A stretch of 64,000 nucleotides of DNA from Rhizobiales bacterium IMCC20636 (GTDB lineage Bacteria; Pseudomonadota; Alphaproteobacteria; Rhizobiales; GCA-2746425), in assembly GCA_016865015.1 (NCBI GenBank), contig CP018226.1, forward strand, positions 62,001 through 126,000, read 5' to 3'. Below, piece after piece: positions 16,575 through 25,878 of the stretch. Position 1 is the first letter of the stretch. Each line of letters begins with the position of its first letter. The position numbers were made by a program, and so were the translations under genes. The notes beneath the pieces are model-generated. The model was not told where the DNA came from, ran no database searches, and saw only the letters and a program-made list of their open reading frames with translations.

Positions 16575-17636
16575 ATGCTAATCCGCACAACTGGTTTACT
16601 CTTAAACGACGAAAAACGCGCCACAGCAGGAATCACATTATTCAGTCCCCTGTTTTCCAGAGAAACATATCTTATCGGCATGCAAGGTGACATTCGCCAT
16701 GTCTGGCAACATCCACTTATTCCCGGGAATTATGCGTATCTGCTGGAGAACGGCAACCTGTTGTGGTCGGGCAAAACCGCCGAGGGGCCACAACCGGGCG
16801 GTGGCAAGGGCGGATTGATACGCGAGTATGATTGGAATGGCGATGTCATATGGGAACATTGTGACGAGGCCCAGCACCATGATTTCCGCCGCCTTCGCAA
16901 TGGCAATACCATGTATCTGGGATGGGAACCCTTGTCAGACAAAGCCGCCGCGCGCGTTGCGGGCGCGGAGCCGGGTAGCGAGAAGGACGGCGTTATATGG
17001 GGCGACTTTTTGAAAGAAGTGGATTCGGAAGGCAAAACCGTTTGGGAATGGCACATTGAAGAACATTTCCCGTTTGAAGATTTTCCACTCAACCCATTGA
17101 GCACAAGAGCCGAGTTCGCCCATGCCAATTCTTTGCAAGAGCTACCAGACGGCAATATTCTACTCAGCTTCCGCAAGATCAGCACCGTCGCCATTGTGGA
17201 TCGCAACAGCGGCGAGGTGATCTGGCACCATCGCGACGAAAAATGGGGCCAGCAACATGATGCGCAAATGCTCGACAATGGAAACATCTTACTGTTCGCC
17301 AACGGTATTCACGTCCCCAGCGGCGTGTTCGGCTCTGAAATCGTGGAGTTCGACCCTGAAACTCGCGAGCGGGTTTGGGTCTATCGCGGGTCACCGTTTT
17401 ATAGTTTTTTCAGCCCACATATTAGCGGCACATCGCGGCTGTGGTCGGGCAACACCCTGATTTGCGAGGGTATCACCGGTCGCATTTTCGAAGTAACACC
17501 GAGCGGTGAGATTGTGTGGGAATATTTTAATCCCCGCTTTGCACAGGGAATGGAAGGAATGTCGAATTCAGTGTTTCGCGCTTACCGGTACAAAGCAGAC
17601 TCACCGCAAATTGCTGGCCGATTGGGAACGCCATAA
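16575..17636 (+). CDS. Arylsulfotransferase (ASST)-family propeller protein without signal peptide
   Basis: This 353-residue protein has repeated blade motifs typical of PQQ/ASST propellers: YLLENGNLLWSG, EYDWNGDVIWEH, QELPDGNILLSFR, RNSGEVIWHH, MLDNGNILLFANG and EVTPSGEIVWEY. Conserved histidines occur in EAQHHDFRRLRNG and GQQHDAQML, where ASST enzymes carry the sulfate acceptor histidine. Known ASSTs are periplasmic and have signal peptides; this one has none that I can see and would be cytosolic. The function may be sulfate transfer or something different. An AGG-containing ribosome site precedes the ATG. The next 340 bp hold no gene. Confidence 0.75.
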   Translation: MLIRTTGLLLNDEKRATAGITLFSPLFSRETYLIGMQGDIRHVWQHPLIPGNYAYLLENGNLLWSGKTAEGPQPGGGKGGLIREYDWNGDVIWEHCDEAQHHDFRRLRNGNTMYLGWEPLSDKAAARVAGAEPGSEKDGVIWGDFLKEVDSEGKTVWEWHIEEHFPFEDFPLNPLSTRAEFAHANSLQELPDGNILLSFRKISTVAIVDRNSGEVIWHHRDEKWGQQHDAQMLDNGNILLFANGIHVPSGVFGSEIVEFDPETRERVWVYRGSPFYSFFSPHISGTSRLWSGNTLICEGITGRIFEVTPSGEIVWEYFNPRFAQGMEGMSNSVFRAYRYKADSPQIAGRLGTP

Positions 17637-17979
17637 CGCCCCATAAACATCTGCTACGGCCGAAAGTAGAGGGCGGCGTCAGTAAACGCGGTCGAGACAT
17701 TCTGGTTCGCGATGCCAATACTGAGAGGTCGCTATCGACCAAAATATTCTGTGGCGACGAAACATTTCAGGGCAGGAAGCGGACTTTCGCCTAGGCAAAA
17801 GTTTATTGCAAGCCGATCACATGTCATCCACGACGCCGCATGATGACAACCGGTCGTGCGAAACACGCCATTCGACAATCCGATGCACCCTGCATCAACG
17901 GTTGAGTTCTTAGGGTATTTCTGGGGTGTGATGTATTCAACTTAAAAATTCATCAATAATATCAATGAATTAAAGTAAA

Positions 17980-18069
17980 TGGCGGAGAGACAGGGATTCG
18001 AACCCTGGAGACAGTTACCCGCCTACACGCTTTCCAAGCGTGCGCCTTCGACCACTCGGCCACCTCTCC
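17980..18069 (-). tRNA. tRNA-Ser (GGA anticodon)
   Basis: The minus strand reads GGAGAGGTGGCCGAGTGG at the 5' end, a class II cloverleaf with a long variable arm. The anticodon stem CACGC/GCGTG encloses the loop TTGGAAA, giving anticodon GGA. The T-arm GGTTCGAATCC is intact, and acceptor GGAGAGG pairs with TCTCTCC (one G-T pair), followed by G and an encoded CCA. The 3' end faces the accessory region to the left, the usual geometry for an island inserted at a tRNA. The 340 bp between this tRNA and the arylsulfotransferase-like gene contain no recognisable gene. Confidence 0.96.
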
Positions 18070-18273
18070 TAGAGGAACTGTCCGGAACCTGAATGCGTCC
18101 GTCCACTTCATCAGCGGGTGCAGCCATATACTGATCATGGGTCACCGCGCAAGGTGCTAATCGCATCTTTTGGGGGTTGGTTGAAGTTTTTTCTCTCAGA
18201 ACTGTGAAGAGGCTTGATTTGCTGGTAAAAGGGCGGCCCTTTATAGTCCAGCCAAAGAAACAGGACCACTTAC

Positions 18274-18585
18274 ATGATACGCTTTATTTTTCGCATTCTC
18301 GGCTTCTGGCTGTTTGCCGGTGCTTTTGTCGCGCTGGTGCTGGACGGCGCGCGGTCCATTACCAGTGGTGATCTGATCGTCACCGCCATGGGCAGCACCT
18401 GGACGGATCTGCATGTAAGTTCCCTGCAAATGGCGCAGGCTGGAATTCAGCGCAATGTGCACCCATATCTGTGGGACCCGGTGATGATCTCCATACTGGC
18501 CGCGCCCACATGGCTGGTGATTGGCATCATCGCACTTGTGTTTATTGCCATTGGCAAAAAACGGCGCGGAGTCGTTGAAGGCTGA
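18274..18585 (+). CDS. Small conserved-type membrane protein of unknown function
   Basis: A 103-residue protein with a hydrophobic segment at the N terminus ([20 protein letters not shown]) and another near the C terminus ([17 protein letters not shown]), followed by a basic tail KKRRG. Between them lies a polar stretch containing [21 protein letters not shown]. Both ends are probably anchored in the inner membrane. I do not recognise the family. It ends 22 bp before msrA and may be co-transcribed with it. The 204 bp between it and the tRNA presumably hold its promoter. Confidence 0.7.
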   Translation: MIRFIFRILGFWLFAGAFVALVLDGARSITSGDLIVTAMGSTWTDLHVSSLQMAQAGIQRNVHPYLWDPVMISILAAPTWLVIGIIALVFIAIGKKRRGVVEG

Positions 18586-18607
18586 ACGCGAACACAAAGG
18601 AACTGTC

Positions 18608-19267
18608 ATGTTTTCATTCAACAAGCTGCAAACCAAACTGAGCATTCCTGCCGCAGCAGATGCTCTGCCCGGACGCGCAGACGCCCTGCCGACCGCCACC
18701 CAGCATTTCGTCAATGGCAATCCGCTGAAAGGGCCTTTCCCTGATCATCTGGAATCGATCTATTTTGCGCTTGGCTGTTTCTGGGGTGCAGAGCGGATTT
18801 TCTGGAAACTGGATGGCGTCTACACCACGGCGGTCGGCTATATGGCCGGCCATACGCCCAACCCGACCTATGAGGAGGTCTGCAGTGGCGGAACCGGTCA
18901 TACCGAAGCCGTGCTGGTGGTGTTTGATCCAAAAATCGTATCATTTGACACCTTGTTGAAGACATTCTGGGAAAGTCATGACCCGACCCAGGGCATGCGA
19001 CAGGGCAATGATGCCGGCACGCAGTACCGCTCCGGTGTCTACACCACCTCGCCTGCCCAGCTGGACGCTGCGCTGGAAAGCCGGGCGATGTATGAGCAGG
19101 CGCTGGTCAGCGCGGGCCGTGCCAGGATCACCAGTGAGGTGATGGCAGCGCCGGAGTTCTTCTATGCTGAGGAATATCATCAGCAATATCTGGCGAAAAA
19201 TCCGAATGGCTATTGCGGTATCGGCGGCACAGGCGTCAGTTGCCCGATTCCCAGCGCTGTTGCGTGA
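18608..19267 (+). CDS. msrA: Peptide-methionine (S)-S-oxide reductase
   Basis: This 219-residue enzyme repairs methionine S-sulfoxide using thioredoxin. The catalytic cysteine is Cys57 in [13 protein letters not shown], followed by [22 protein letters not shown] and the conserved QYRSGVY. The C-terminal [13 protein letters not shown] carries cysteines that could serve as resolving residues. The N-terminal extension of about 50 residues is common in rhizobial MsrA. ATG 18608 is chosen for its AAGGAA ribosome site; an open frame continues upstream to 18521 but overlaps the preceding gene. Confidence 0.95.
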   Translation: MFSFNKLQTKLSIPAAADALPGRADALPTATQHFVNGNPLKGPFPDHLESIYFALGCFWGAERIFWKLDGVYTTAVGYMAGHTPNPTYEEVCSGGTGHTEAVLVVFDPKIVSFDTLLKTFWESHDPTQGMRQGNDAGTQYRSGVYTTSPAQLDAALESRAMYEQALVSAGRARITSEVMAAPEFFYAEEYHQQYLAKNPNGYCGIGGTGVSCPIPSAVA

Positions 19268-19279
19268 TGAAAGCACCGC

Positions 19280-19672
19280 ATGACGCTTGATGAGTATAAT
19301 GCGGTCTGCAAAGGCCTCACTGGCACCACCCATGTGGTCCAGTGGGGCAGTTCGCATGTGTGGAAAGTCGGCGGCAAGATTTTCGCCATTTCAGACTTGG
19401 GCACCGGGCCGAACAAGGCGGAACCCGGCGCCGATGGTGCTATCGCTGTCGCCTTCAAATGCGGCGACATGTCCTACCGCTTACTGACAGAGCTGCCGGG
19501 CATCATTCCGGCCCCCTATCTGGCACGCGCCAAATGGGTGCGGGTCGAACCGGATGCGGAATTCAGCGATGAGGACCGCACAAGCTATATCACCGAGGCA
19601 CACCGCATCATCAGCGCAAAGCTGACAAAGAAGCTGCAGGCTGAATTAGGACTGATCCAGGCTAAAGACTGA
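19280..19672 (+). CDS. MmcQ/YjbR-family protein
   Basis: A 130-residue single-domain protein of the YjbR/CyaY-like fold. Family features are the central VWKVGGKIFAI, the strand VAFKCGDMSYRLLTE and the end [17 protein letters not shown]. Members are described as DNA-binding-like, but their role is not established. It starts 12 bp after msrA, and its last 27 bp overlap tail-to-tail with the dihydroorotase-like gene on the other strand. Confidence 0.85.
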   Translation: MTLDEYNAVCKGLTGTTHVVQWGSSHVWKVGGKIFAISDLGTGPNKAEPGADGAIAVAFKCGDMSYRLLTELPGIIPAPYLARAKWVRVEPDAEFSDEDRTSYITEAHRIISAKLTKKLQAELGLIQAKD

Positions 19673-20989
19673 CTGACCGTTCACAAAAGTCCGGACGATA
19701 CGGCCACTGAAACGGGCATCTTCAAACGCCGTATTCTTGGAGCGGGAGCGGAACTGGTCTTCGCTGGCAATCCATGGCTCGTTGAGATCGGCAATGGCAA
19801 TATCGGCATCGCTGCCAATTTCCAGAGATCCGGCAGACAGACCCAGCAAACGCGCGGGCGCATCGCTGGCGGCACGCACCAGGTCGAGCAGGCTGAGCCG
19901 TTCGTCATGAACCAGACGCATGGCGGCTGAAAACAGGGTTTCCAGACCAATGGCACCGCTTTCCGCTTCGGCAAATGGATGGCGTTTGGCTTCGACATTC
20001 TGCGGATCGTGGTTCGAGACCACAACATCAATCGTGCCATCAGCAACGCCGTCGATCAAAGCCTGACGATCCTCCTCCAGCCGCAGGGGCGGCGACAGTT
20101 TGAAGAAGGTTCGATAGGCACCAATATCAATCTCGTTCAGCGACAGATGGTTGATCGAGACCCCGGCAGTCACCATTATACCGGCGGCTTTGGCCGCGCG
20201 AACAGCCGCAACCCCGCCAGCAGTGGACAATTGCGCAATGTGGCAACGGCTGCGGGTCAGTTCTGCGAGACGGATATCCCGATCAATCATAATCAGCTCC
20301 GCCGCATGCGGAATGCCGGGCAAGCCAAGCCGTGTGGCATTTTCGCCCTCATTCATGACGCCGTCTGCTGCCAGATCCGGATCTTCTGCGTGATGGATGA
20401 TGAGGCTGTCGAAGTCGCGCGCATAGGTCAGGGCGCGGCGCAGAATCACGGCGTTTTTCAAGGCCCTGTGGCCGCTGGAAAACGCCACGGCACCGGCTTC
20501 CTTCAACAGACCGAATTCCGTCATTTCCTGTCCGGCCTGTCCCTTGGTGAGGGCCGCAGAGGGATGCACCTTGACGATGGCGGTGTCACGGGCACGACGC
20601 AGAATGAAATCAACCAGCGCCGGATCATCAATGATCGGATCGGTGTCCGGGGTTGTGACAATGGTGGTGATGCCACCAGCCGCTGCGGCCGCGCTTGCGG
20701 TCGCAAGAGTTTCCTTATGCTCTTCGCCCGGCTCGCCAAGGTTGACCTGCATGTCGACAAAGCCCGGCAGAACGACCTTGCCGGTCGCATCCAGTGCCGG
20801 AATATTTTCATTGGAAACCGCCAGTTTGCCAGCAGGGCCCATGGCCGCGATGCGGCCGTCGATGATCAGCAGATCACTGATCTCATCAAGCTTCTGCCGG
20901 GCGCAGACAATGCGACCATTGCGAATGTGAATGGAGTTGGAGGCGGTCATGCCGGACGGGCCGAAGCCAGAAGATTGCGCCATGGTCAT
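19646..20989 (-). CDS. pyrC: Dihydroorotase-like protein lacking metal ligands (probable non-catalytic PyrC partner of PyrB)
   Basis: This 447-residue amidohydrolase-fold protein is encoded with pyrB. Active dihydroorotases have DxHxHxREPG after the first strand; here the segment reads [10 protein letters not shown], so both metal-binding histidines and the substrate arginine are gone. The catalytic aspartate site reads SNHDP instead of the usual TDHAP. IHHAED and HIAQLST keep part of the other ligands. In Pseudomonas and other bacteria an inactive PyrC' is needed to assemble aspartate carbamoyltransferase, and I infer the same role. An active dihydroorotase should then lie elsewhere in the genome. 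The start overlaps the pyrB stop as ATGA. Confidence 0.88.
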   Translation of the reverse strand: MTMAQSSGFGPSGMTASNSIHIRNGRIVCARQKLDEISDLLIIDGRIAAMGPAGKLAVSNENIPALDATGKVVLPGFVDMQVNLGEPGEEHKETLATASAAAAAGGITTIVTTPDTDPIIDDPALVDFILRRARDTAIVKVHPSAALTKGQAGQEMTEFGLLKEAGAVAFSSGHRALKNAVILRRALTYARDFDSLIIHHAEDPDLAADGVMNEGENATRLGLPGIPHAAELIMIDRDIRLAELTRSRCHIAQLSTAGGVAAVRAAKAAGIMVTAGVSINHLSLNEIDIGAYRTFFKLSPPLRLEEDRQALIDGVADGTIDVVVSNHDPQNVEAKRHPFAEAESGAIGLETLFSAAMRLVHDERLSLLDLVRAASDAPARLLGLSAGSLEIGSDADIAIADLNEPWIASEDQFRSRSKNTAFEDARFSGRIVRTFVNGQSVFSLDQS

Positions 20990-21948
20990 CCCTTCCTGCC
21001 GCGATTGGGCAGATGCTGCGACAAAGCTTCCAGGACGGCCATCCGTACGGCCACGCCCATTTCCACCTGCTCGCGAATCACGCTGTTGGGGCCATCGGCG
21101 ATGGCAGGGTCGATTTCGACACCGCGATTCATTGGTCCGGGATGCATCACCAGTGCGTCCGGCTTGGCATAAGCCAGCTTTTCCGCATCCAGCCCGTGAT
21201 AGCGGAAATATTCGCGCACCGAGGGCACAAAGGCACCGGCCATGCGCTCACGCTGCAGACGCAGCATCATGACCACATCAGCGCCCTTCAGGCCTTCTTT
21301 CATATCACGAAACACTTCGACGCCGAGACGCTCTATGCCCGCCGGCAGAAGGGTCGAGGGGGCAACCACCCTGACCCGCGCATCCATGGCGTTGAGCAGC
21401 AGGATGTTGGACCGGGCCACACGGCTGTGCATCACATCGCCGCAAATTGCCACTGTCAGGCGGGCAAGCGATCCTTTGTGGCGGCGGATTGTCAGGGCAT
21501 CCAGCAGTGCCTGTGTGGGATGTTCATGGGCACCATCACCGGCATTGATGACCGAACAATCGACCTGTTGCGCCAGCAAGGCGGCAGCGCCTGCCGAGTG
21601 GTGGCGCATCACCAGAATATCCGGGTTCATGGCGTTCAGCGTCATCGCCGTGTCGACAAGGGTCTCCCCCTTCTTGACCGAGGATGACGCCACCGACATG
21701 TTCATCACATCCGCGCCGAGGCGCTTGCCTGCCAATTCGAATGAGGATTGGGTGCGTGTCGAAGCTTCAAAGAAAAGATTGATCTGTGTGCGCCCGCGCA
21801 GCACGGATTTTTTCTTCTCAACCTGTCGGCTGACATCAATTTCCTCCTCGGCAAAATCGAGAAGGGCGGAGATGTCCTGCGGTGACAGACCTTCAATACC
21901 AAGAAGATGGCGGTGCGGAAAAAAGGGGGGTGTTTTTAATGTGCTCAT
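20986..21948 (-). CDS. pyrB: Aspartate carbamoyltransferase catalytic subunit
   Basis: This 320-residue enzyme makes N-carbamoyl-aspartate from carbamoyl phosphate and aspartate, the second step of pyrimidine synthesis. The carbamoyl-phosphate site is visible as [20 protein letters not shown], followed by [21 protein letters not shown] and [17 protein letters not shown] 21948 ([10 protein letters not shown]) gives a normal length; 18 further in-frame codons upstream are unlikely to be translated. The 4-bp overlap with the dihydroorotase-like gene fits assembly into one complex. Confidence 0.96.
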   Translation of the reverse strand: MSTLKTPPFFPHRHLLGIEGLSPQDISALLDFAEEEIDVSRQVEKKKSVLRGRTQINLFFEASTRTQSSFELAGKRLGADVMNMSVASSSVKKGETLVDTAMTLNAMNPDILVMRHHSAGAAALLAQQVDCSVINAGDGAHEHPTQALLDALTIRRHKGSLARLTVAICGDVMHSRVARSNILLLNAMDARVRVVAPSTLLPAGIERLGVEVFRDMKEGLKGADVVMMLRLQRERMAGAFVPSVREYFRYHGLDAEKLAYAKPDALVMHPGPMNRGVEIDPAIADGPNSVIREQVEMGVAVRMAVLEALSQHLPNRGRKG

Positions 21949-22048
21949 TAAAAGCAGTGCTTTAAGCGCAAAATTTTGATCGCGCAAGCGCTGGAAGCGC
22001 ATTGCAGGTGATTCACGCGCTTTTCAACAGGACAGAACTGGCTGCAGA

Positions 22049-22975
22049 TCAGTTCACCAGTGAGAGAAACAACGGAATGGTGACAAAGCTGACAACCGTC
22101 TGGACGGTGACCACGGCTGCATAAAGCGGTGCGTCTCCACCCAGTTCCTTGGCCAGAAGGTAGCCATTCATGGCTGTCGGAACACTGGCACAGATAGTGG
22201 CAACGGCGAGTGCATCTCCGGTCAGGCCAAACATCATGGCAAAGCCGATGATAAAAACCGGAAACACAATGAGTTTCAAGATGACACCGACCCAGACATC
22301 GCGCGATGGCTTCAGGGCTGCGCGCAACCTGAGCCCGGTGCCAACCAGCACAAGGCCAACGCCAAGCGCACCATTGCCCAGAATATCCAGTGTCGTCAGA
22401 ACAGGTTGATAGATCGGGATCGAGAGCAGATTGATCACCAGGCCAATGCAGGAGCCAAGGATCATCGGATTGATGAAAACCGATTTCGTCAGACGCAGAA
22501 TCGACGGTTTCTGGTCAGATAGCAGCACAGTGACGATGGTGACATTCTGAATGTTGACGATGGGCACCATGACGGCCAATGCGACAGCCACAAGACTGAT
22601 GCCGGCATCGCCATAGAGTTTTTCCACAATGGCCAATGCAATGAAGCCATGCCAGCGGGTCGAGACCTGATAAATTGTCGAATAGGCTGGCAGGCTCATG
22701 CCCAGACCGCGCACCAGCAGTGGTTTCAGCGCTAGAATCAGAAAACCGTAGATGATAATTGCGACAACCATCATGGTCGCCAGGGTTCCGGTCTGGCCGG
22801 TCTTCAAATCCGCATTGATGAGTGTCTTGGCCAGAAGTGCCGGAAACAGAACCCAGTAGGCCAGGCGTTCCGCGCCAAGCCACAAGGCCGGATCGGTGAC
22901 CAGCTTGCGACGCAATATGACGCCCAGAACAATAATGGCGAACACCGGTAACAGGGAATCAAAACTCTGCAGCAT
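22049..22975 (-). CDS. AEC-family (auxin efflux carrier-type) transporter
   Basis: This 308-residue inner-membrane protein has about ten hydrophobic segments and the AEC pattern: MLQSFDSLLPVFAIIVLGVILRR at the start, GNGALGVGLVLVGTGLRL in the middle and VTIPLFLSLVN at the end. Bacterial AEC members move malate, malonate or other carboxylates, but the substrate cannot be read here. It lies 5 bp behind ruvX and is probably co-transcribed with it. Confidence 0.9.
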   Translation of the reverse strand: MLQSFDSLLPVFAIIVLGVILRRKLVTDPALWLGAERLAYWVLFPALLAKTLINADLKTGQTGTLATMMVVAIIIYGFLILALKPLLVRGLGMSLPAYSTIYQVSTRWHGFIALAIVEKLYGDAGISLVAVALAVMVPIVNIQNVTIVTVLLSDQKPSILRLTKSVFINPMILGSCIGLVINLLSIPIYQPVLTTLDILGNGALGVGLVLVGTGLRLRAALKPSRDVWVGVILKLIVFPVFIIGFAMMFGLTGDALAVATICASVPTAMNGYLLAKELGGDAPLYAAVVTVQTVVSFVTIPLFLSLVN

Positions 22976-22980
22976 AAGTT

Positions 22981-23445
22981 TTATTGACCGCGCAGAAGGT
23001 CGAGTACACCCTGCAAGATCAGGCTGGCCGCAGCGGCGTCAATGCGGGCGGCGCGCTTCTTGCGGGACAGATCGGCTTCCAGCATGGCACGCTCGGCGGC
23101 AACCGTTGTCAGCCGTTCATCCCAGAACAGCATCGGCCGTTCGATCTTTTGTGACAGATTGCGTTCAAAAGCCCGTGTGGCTTGCGCCCGTGGCCCTTCA
23201 CTGCCATCCATATTGAGCGGCAGACCAATGACCAGACCGCCAATATCATGCTCGGTGCAAATGGCCTGAAGGCGCTCCGCATCCTTGGTGAATTTGGTGC
23301 GGCGGATGGTCTCCATGGGTGTGGCAATGCGATGCCCGCCATCGCTGAGGGCAATACCGATGGTCTTGGTGCCAAGGTCAAGACCGATCAGGCGACGACC
23401 GGATGTGGCACCTGCAAATTCCGACAGGTCTGTAAGCAGCATCAA
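22981..23445 (-). CDS. ruvX: Putative pre-16S rRNA nuclease / Holliday junction resolvase YqgF
   Basis: This 154-residue RNase H-fold protein has the nucleotide/metal motif [16 protein letters not shown] (first acidic residue Asp23 in GLDLG), [21 protein letters not shown] with the second acidic residue, and a C-terminal [13 protein letters not shown] where the last acidic ligand lies. The family trims 16S rRNA precursors. Two adjacent ATGs leave the start uncertain by one codon. It is divergent from gatC, and the 185-bp gap shows no gene. Confidence 0.93.
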   Translation of the reverse strand: MMLLTDLSEFAGATSGRRLIGLDLGTKTIGIALSDGGHRIATPMETIRRTKFTKDAERLQAICTEHDIGGLVIGLPLNMDGSEGPRAQATRAFERNLSQKIERPMLFWDERLTTVAAERAMLEADLSRKKRAARIDAAAASLILQGVLDLLRGQ

Positions 23446-23630
23446 CTTCTCTTTTTTCTAGGGGTTAGCACCCGTATCATGCTGTGCGCCAGAGTCTTTC
23501 TCGGGTTTGACCGCAATTTTCTCGGCTGGAGCGGGTGGAAACTCGGTAAACCATTGCATCGCCTGCAAATCTTCTGCTAGAGCAATGTCGCATTTCAAAA
23601 CATTCTGGCCCGAACGATTAAGGGAATTCC

Positions 23631-23918
23631 ATGTCCGTCGATACAGACACCGTCAAGCGCGTGGCGCAGCTGGCCCGCATTGCCGTCAGCGAAGAACAGG
23701 TCGAGACCATGACCGGCGAATTGAACACAATTCTGGGCTTTGTCGAGCAATTGAATGAAGTCAATATTGACGGGGTCGAAACCATGACATCCGTCCTGCC
23801 CATGGCTGCCAAGCAGCGCAAGGATGTGATCAATGACGGTGGAATGCCCGAGGACATCGTCGCCAATGCACCGCTGAGCGAAGATCATTTCTTCGCAGTG
23901 CCGAAAGTGGTGGAGTAA
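23631..23918 (+). CDS. gatC: Aspartyl/glutamyl-tRNA amidotransferase subunit C
   Basis: This 95-residue GatC has the usual start [17 protein letters not shown], the central [22 protein letters not shown] and the end FFAVPKVVE. It wraps around GatA and stabilises the complex that turns Glu-tRNA(Gln) or Asp-tRNA(Asn) into the amidated form. gatA follows after 5 bp. gatB is not next to them within the window. Confidence 0.96.
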   Translation: MSVDTDTVKRVAQLARIAVSEEQVETMTGELNTILGFVEQLNEVNIDGVETMTSVLPMAAKQRKDVINDGGMPEDIVANAPLSEDHFFAVPKVVE

Positions 23919-23923
23919 GCCCG

Positions 23924-25405
23924 ATGACTGAATTGACCAAACTGACCATTTCCGAAGCGCGCGAAAAGCTGGCGCAAAAGGACATTTCCTCTGCCGAACT
24001 GACAGAGAGCTATATTGGCGCTATTGAAGCTGCCAATGACAGTCTGAATGCCTATGTGGCGCTGACCTTTGATCAGGCGCGGACCATGGCAAAGGCCTCT
24101 GATGAGCGTCTGGCCGCAGGCGCTGGCGGCGCGCTTGAAGGGATTCCCCTCGGCATCAAGGATCTGTTCTGCACAAAAGACGTCCACAGTCAGGCCTGCA
24201 GCCATATTCTGGACGGTTTCAAACCACGCTATGAAAGCGCCATCACCGCAAATTTGTGGGCTGATGGTGCCGTCATGCTGGGCAAGCTGAATATGGATGA
24301 GTTTGCCATGGGCTCATCCAACGAGACCTCCTATTACGGGTCCGTGACCAATCCCTGGCGCGCCAATGGCAGTGACCAGCCTCTGGTGCCGGGTGGCTCT
24401 TCCGGCGGATCAGCCTCTGCCGTTGCCGCGCAATTGTGTGCCGGTGCTACTGCGACTGATACGGGCGGATCGATCCGTCAACCCGCCGCCTTTACCGGCA
24501 CTGTGGGCATCAAGCCGACCTATGGCCGCTGCTCACGCTGGGGCGTTGTTGCCTTTGCCTCGTCACTGGATCAGGCTGGGCCAATTACACGGTCGGTGCG
24601 CGATTCCGCCATCATGCTGAAATCCATGGCATCTGTGGATGAAAAAGACACCACGTCCGCCAATATTCCCGTGCCGGATTATGAAGCCGCTATTGGCAAG
24701 AGTGTCAAAGGCATGCGTATCGGCATTCCCGCCGAATATGTTGTGGATGACATGCCGGAAGAGATTTCCGCGCTCTGGGAACAGGGCAAGGCCTGGCTGA
24801 AAGATGCTGGCGCGGAGATCGTTCCGATTTCCCTGCCCCATACCAAATATGCTCTGCCAGCCTATTACATTGTTGCTCCAGCCGAAGCCTCGTCCAATCT
24901 GGCGCGCTATGATGGTGTGCGTTACGGTCTGCGTGTCGAGGGTGATGACATCACCGACATGTATGAAAAAACCCGCGCTGCCGGGTTTGGTGATGAGGTC
25001 AAGCGCCGTGTGCTGATTGGTACCTATGTGCTGTCTGCTGGCTATTATGATGCCTATTATCTGCGTGCTCAGAAAGTCAGAACCCTGATCAAACGCGATT
25101 TTGAAACCGTCTTTGCTGATGGTGTTGATGCGATCCTGACCCCGGCCACACCGTCAGCGGCGTTTGCCATTGGCGATGAGACCATGACAGCCGATCCGGT
25201 GAAGATGTATCTCAATGATATTTTCACGGTGACGGTCAATATGGCGGGCCTACCGGGGATTTCCGTGCCCGCTGGCATCAACAGGGATGGTCTGCCGCTT
25301 GGTCTTCAGGTCATCGGCAAGGCGTTTGACGAAGAAACCCTGTTCTCGGTCGGTGAAGTCCTGGAACAGGCCGCCGGACGCTTTTCGCCCAAACCCTGGT
25401 GGTAG
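23924..25405 (+). CDS. gatA: Aspartyl/glutamyl-tRNA amidotransferase subunit A
   Basis: This 493-residue amidase subunit releases ammonia from glutamine for tRNA-dependent amidation. The Ser-cisSer-Lys triad is visible: lysine in [11 protein letters not shown] (near residue 79), serines in [14 protein letters not shown] and in [12 protein letters not shown]. Residues near the C terminus ([24 protein letters not shown]) are typical of GatA. It follows gatC by 5 bp, forming a two-gene operon. Confidence 0.97.
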   Translation: MTELTKLTISEAREKLAQKDISSAELTESYIGAIEAANDSLNAYVALTFDQARTMAKASDERLAAGAGGALEGIPLGIKDLFCTKDVHSQACSHILDGFKPRYESAITANLWADGAVMLGKLNMDEFAMGSSNETSYYGSVTNPWRANGSDQPLVPGGSSGGSASAVAAQLCAGATATDTGGSIRQPAAFTGTVGIKPTYGRCSRWGVVAFASSLDQAGPITRSVRDSAIMLKSMASVDEKDTTSANIPVPDYEAAIGKSVKGMRIGIPAEYVVDDMPEEISALWEQGKAWLKDAGAEIVPISLPHTKYALPAYYIVAPAEASSNLARYDGVRYGLRVEGDDITDMYEKTRAAGFGDEVKRRVLIGTYVLSAGYYDAYYLRAQKVRTLIKRDFETVFADGVDAILTPATPSAAFAIGDETMTADPVKMYLNDIFTVTVNMAGLPGISVPAGINRDGLPLGLQVIGKAFDEETLFSVGEVLEQAAGRFSPKPWW

Positions 25406-25430
25406 GCGGAACAGGTTTGTCGGTTTGTGG

Positions 25431-25453
25431 ATTCTCGGAATAAATCCGAGAAT
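25431..25453. repeat. Dispersed palindromic hairpin, copy 1
   Basis: The arms ATTCTCGGA and TCCGAGAAT are perfect over 9 bp around the loop ATAAA. The element lies 25 bp behind gatA. Copy 2 lies 178 bp further on in the opposite orientation, with paired base changes in both arms. It may also help end the gatCA transcript, although no T-run follows. Confidence 0.7.
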
Positions 25454-25457
25454 GACG

Positions 25458-25700
25458 GCATTGAGCGTATTGGCAGATTGTTGATACGCTCGATTCAATA
25501 GTCCCGCGCACCCATTGTTCCAAAGCGCACGTCACTCCCACGCCCACGCTAGTTCTACGGGCCTGTCGCCTGTCACTTCTGCGCATCCATCATTCCCACA
25601 CACCCGTCGTCCTCGGATTTATTCCGAGGACCCAACTGCTGTGACCAAACGCTTCTCCTGATTGGGCGCGCCTTTGGTGGCGGAGCGTTTTTCCAGGGAT
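25458..25700. repeat. Diverged direct repeat, copy A (includes an extra copy of the mepA 3' end)
   Basis: Within the 426-bp gap between gatA and mepA, blocks recur in the same order and orientation as in 25706-25878: GGxATTGAGCG, CAATAGTCC, CCCACACACCCGTC, and a 43-bp tail. The 43-bp tail at 25658-25700 matches the end of mepA (25836-25878) at 36 positions and would encode PWKNAPPPKARPIR, against PWTNAPPPKARPIR in the gene. Copy A therefore looks like an old tandem duplication of the mepA tail and its downstream flank. Apart from these repeats and the two hairpins, the gap contains no gene. Confidence 0.6.
25609..25631. repeat. Dispersed palindromic hairpin, copy 2
   Basis: The arms GTCCTCGGA and TCCGAGGAC are perfect over 9 bp around the loop TTTAT. 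It is the inverse of copy 1; two arm positions differ between the copies and both changes keep base pairing. Similar palindromes are widespread between genes in Rhizobiales genomes. Confidence 0.7.
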
Positions 25701-25705
25701 GTTAC

Positions 25706-25878
25706 GGTATTGAGCGCAGCGACACACTCTTGATCCGCTATGTCCAATAGTCCTGCGCAGCCCTCACTCTGACGCGCCTGCCCTTCCCATGCACCCGCCA
25801 ATTCAGCGCTACCGTAACTCCCACACACCCGTCACCTGATCGGTCGCGCCTTTGGTGGGGGGGCATTTGTCCATGGAT
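25706..25878. repeat. Diverged direct repeat, copy B (overlaps the mepA 3' end)
   Basis: Partner of the repeat at 25458-25700. Its right end, 25836-25878, is the coding end of mepA. The spacing between matching blocks falls from about 249 to 178 bp along the repeat, so small insertions have accumulated in copy A, including the hairpin at 25609-25631. Confidence 0.55.

Noticed and set aside
17637-17979. Possible attachment site or phage remnant left of the tRNA
   Set aside because: No second copy of the tRNA 3' end and no integrase sequence is visible here; only a boundary hypothesis is kept.
20931-21979. Long plus-strand frames opposite pyrB (up to 245 codons)
   Set aside because: They are antisense shadows of a high-GC gene. 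Sequence is arginine- and serine-rich without domains, and pyrB is certain.
23446-23630. Small frames between ruvX and gatC
   Set aside because: No ribosome site, no recognisable domain, and the gap is the natural divergent promoter region.
25430-25640. CRISPR-like array suggested by repeated hairpins
   Set aside because: Only two copies are present, in opposite orientation, without regular spacers and with no cas genes nearby.
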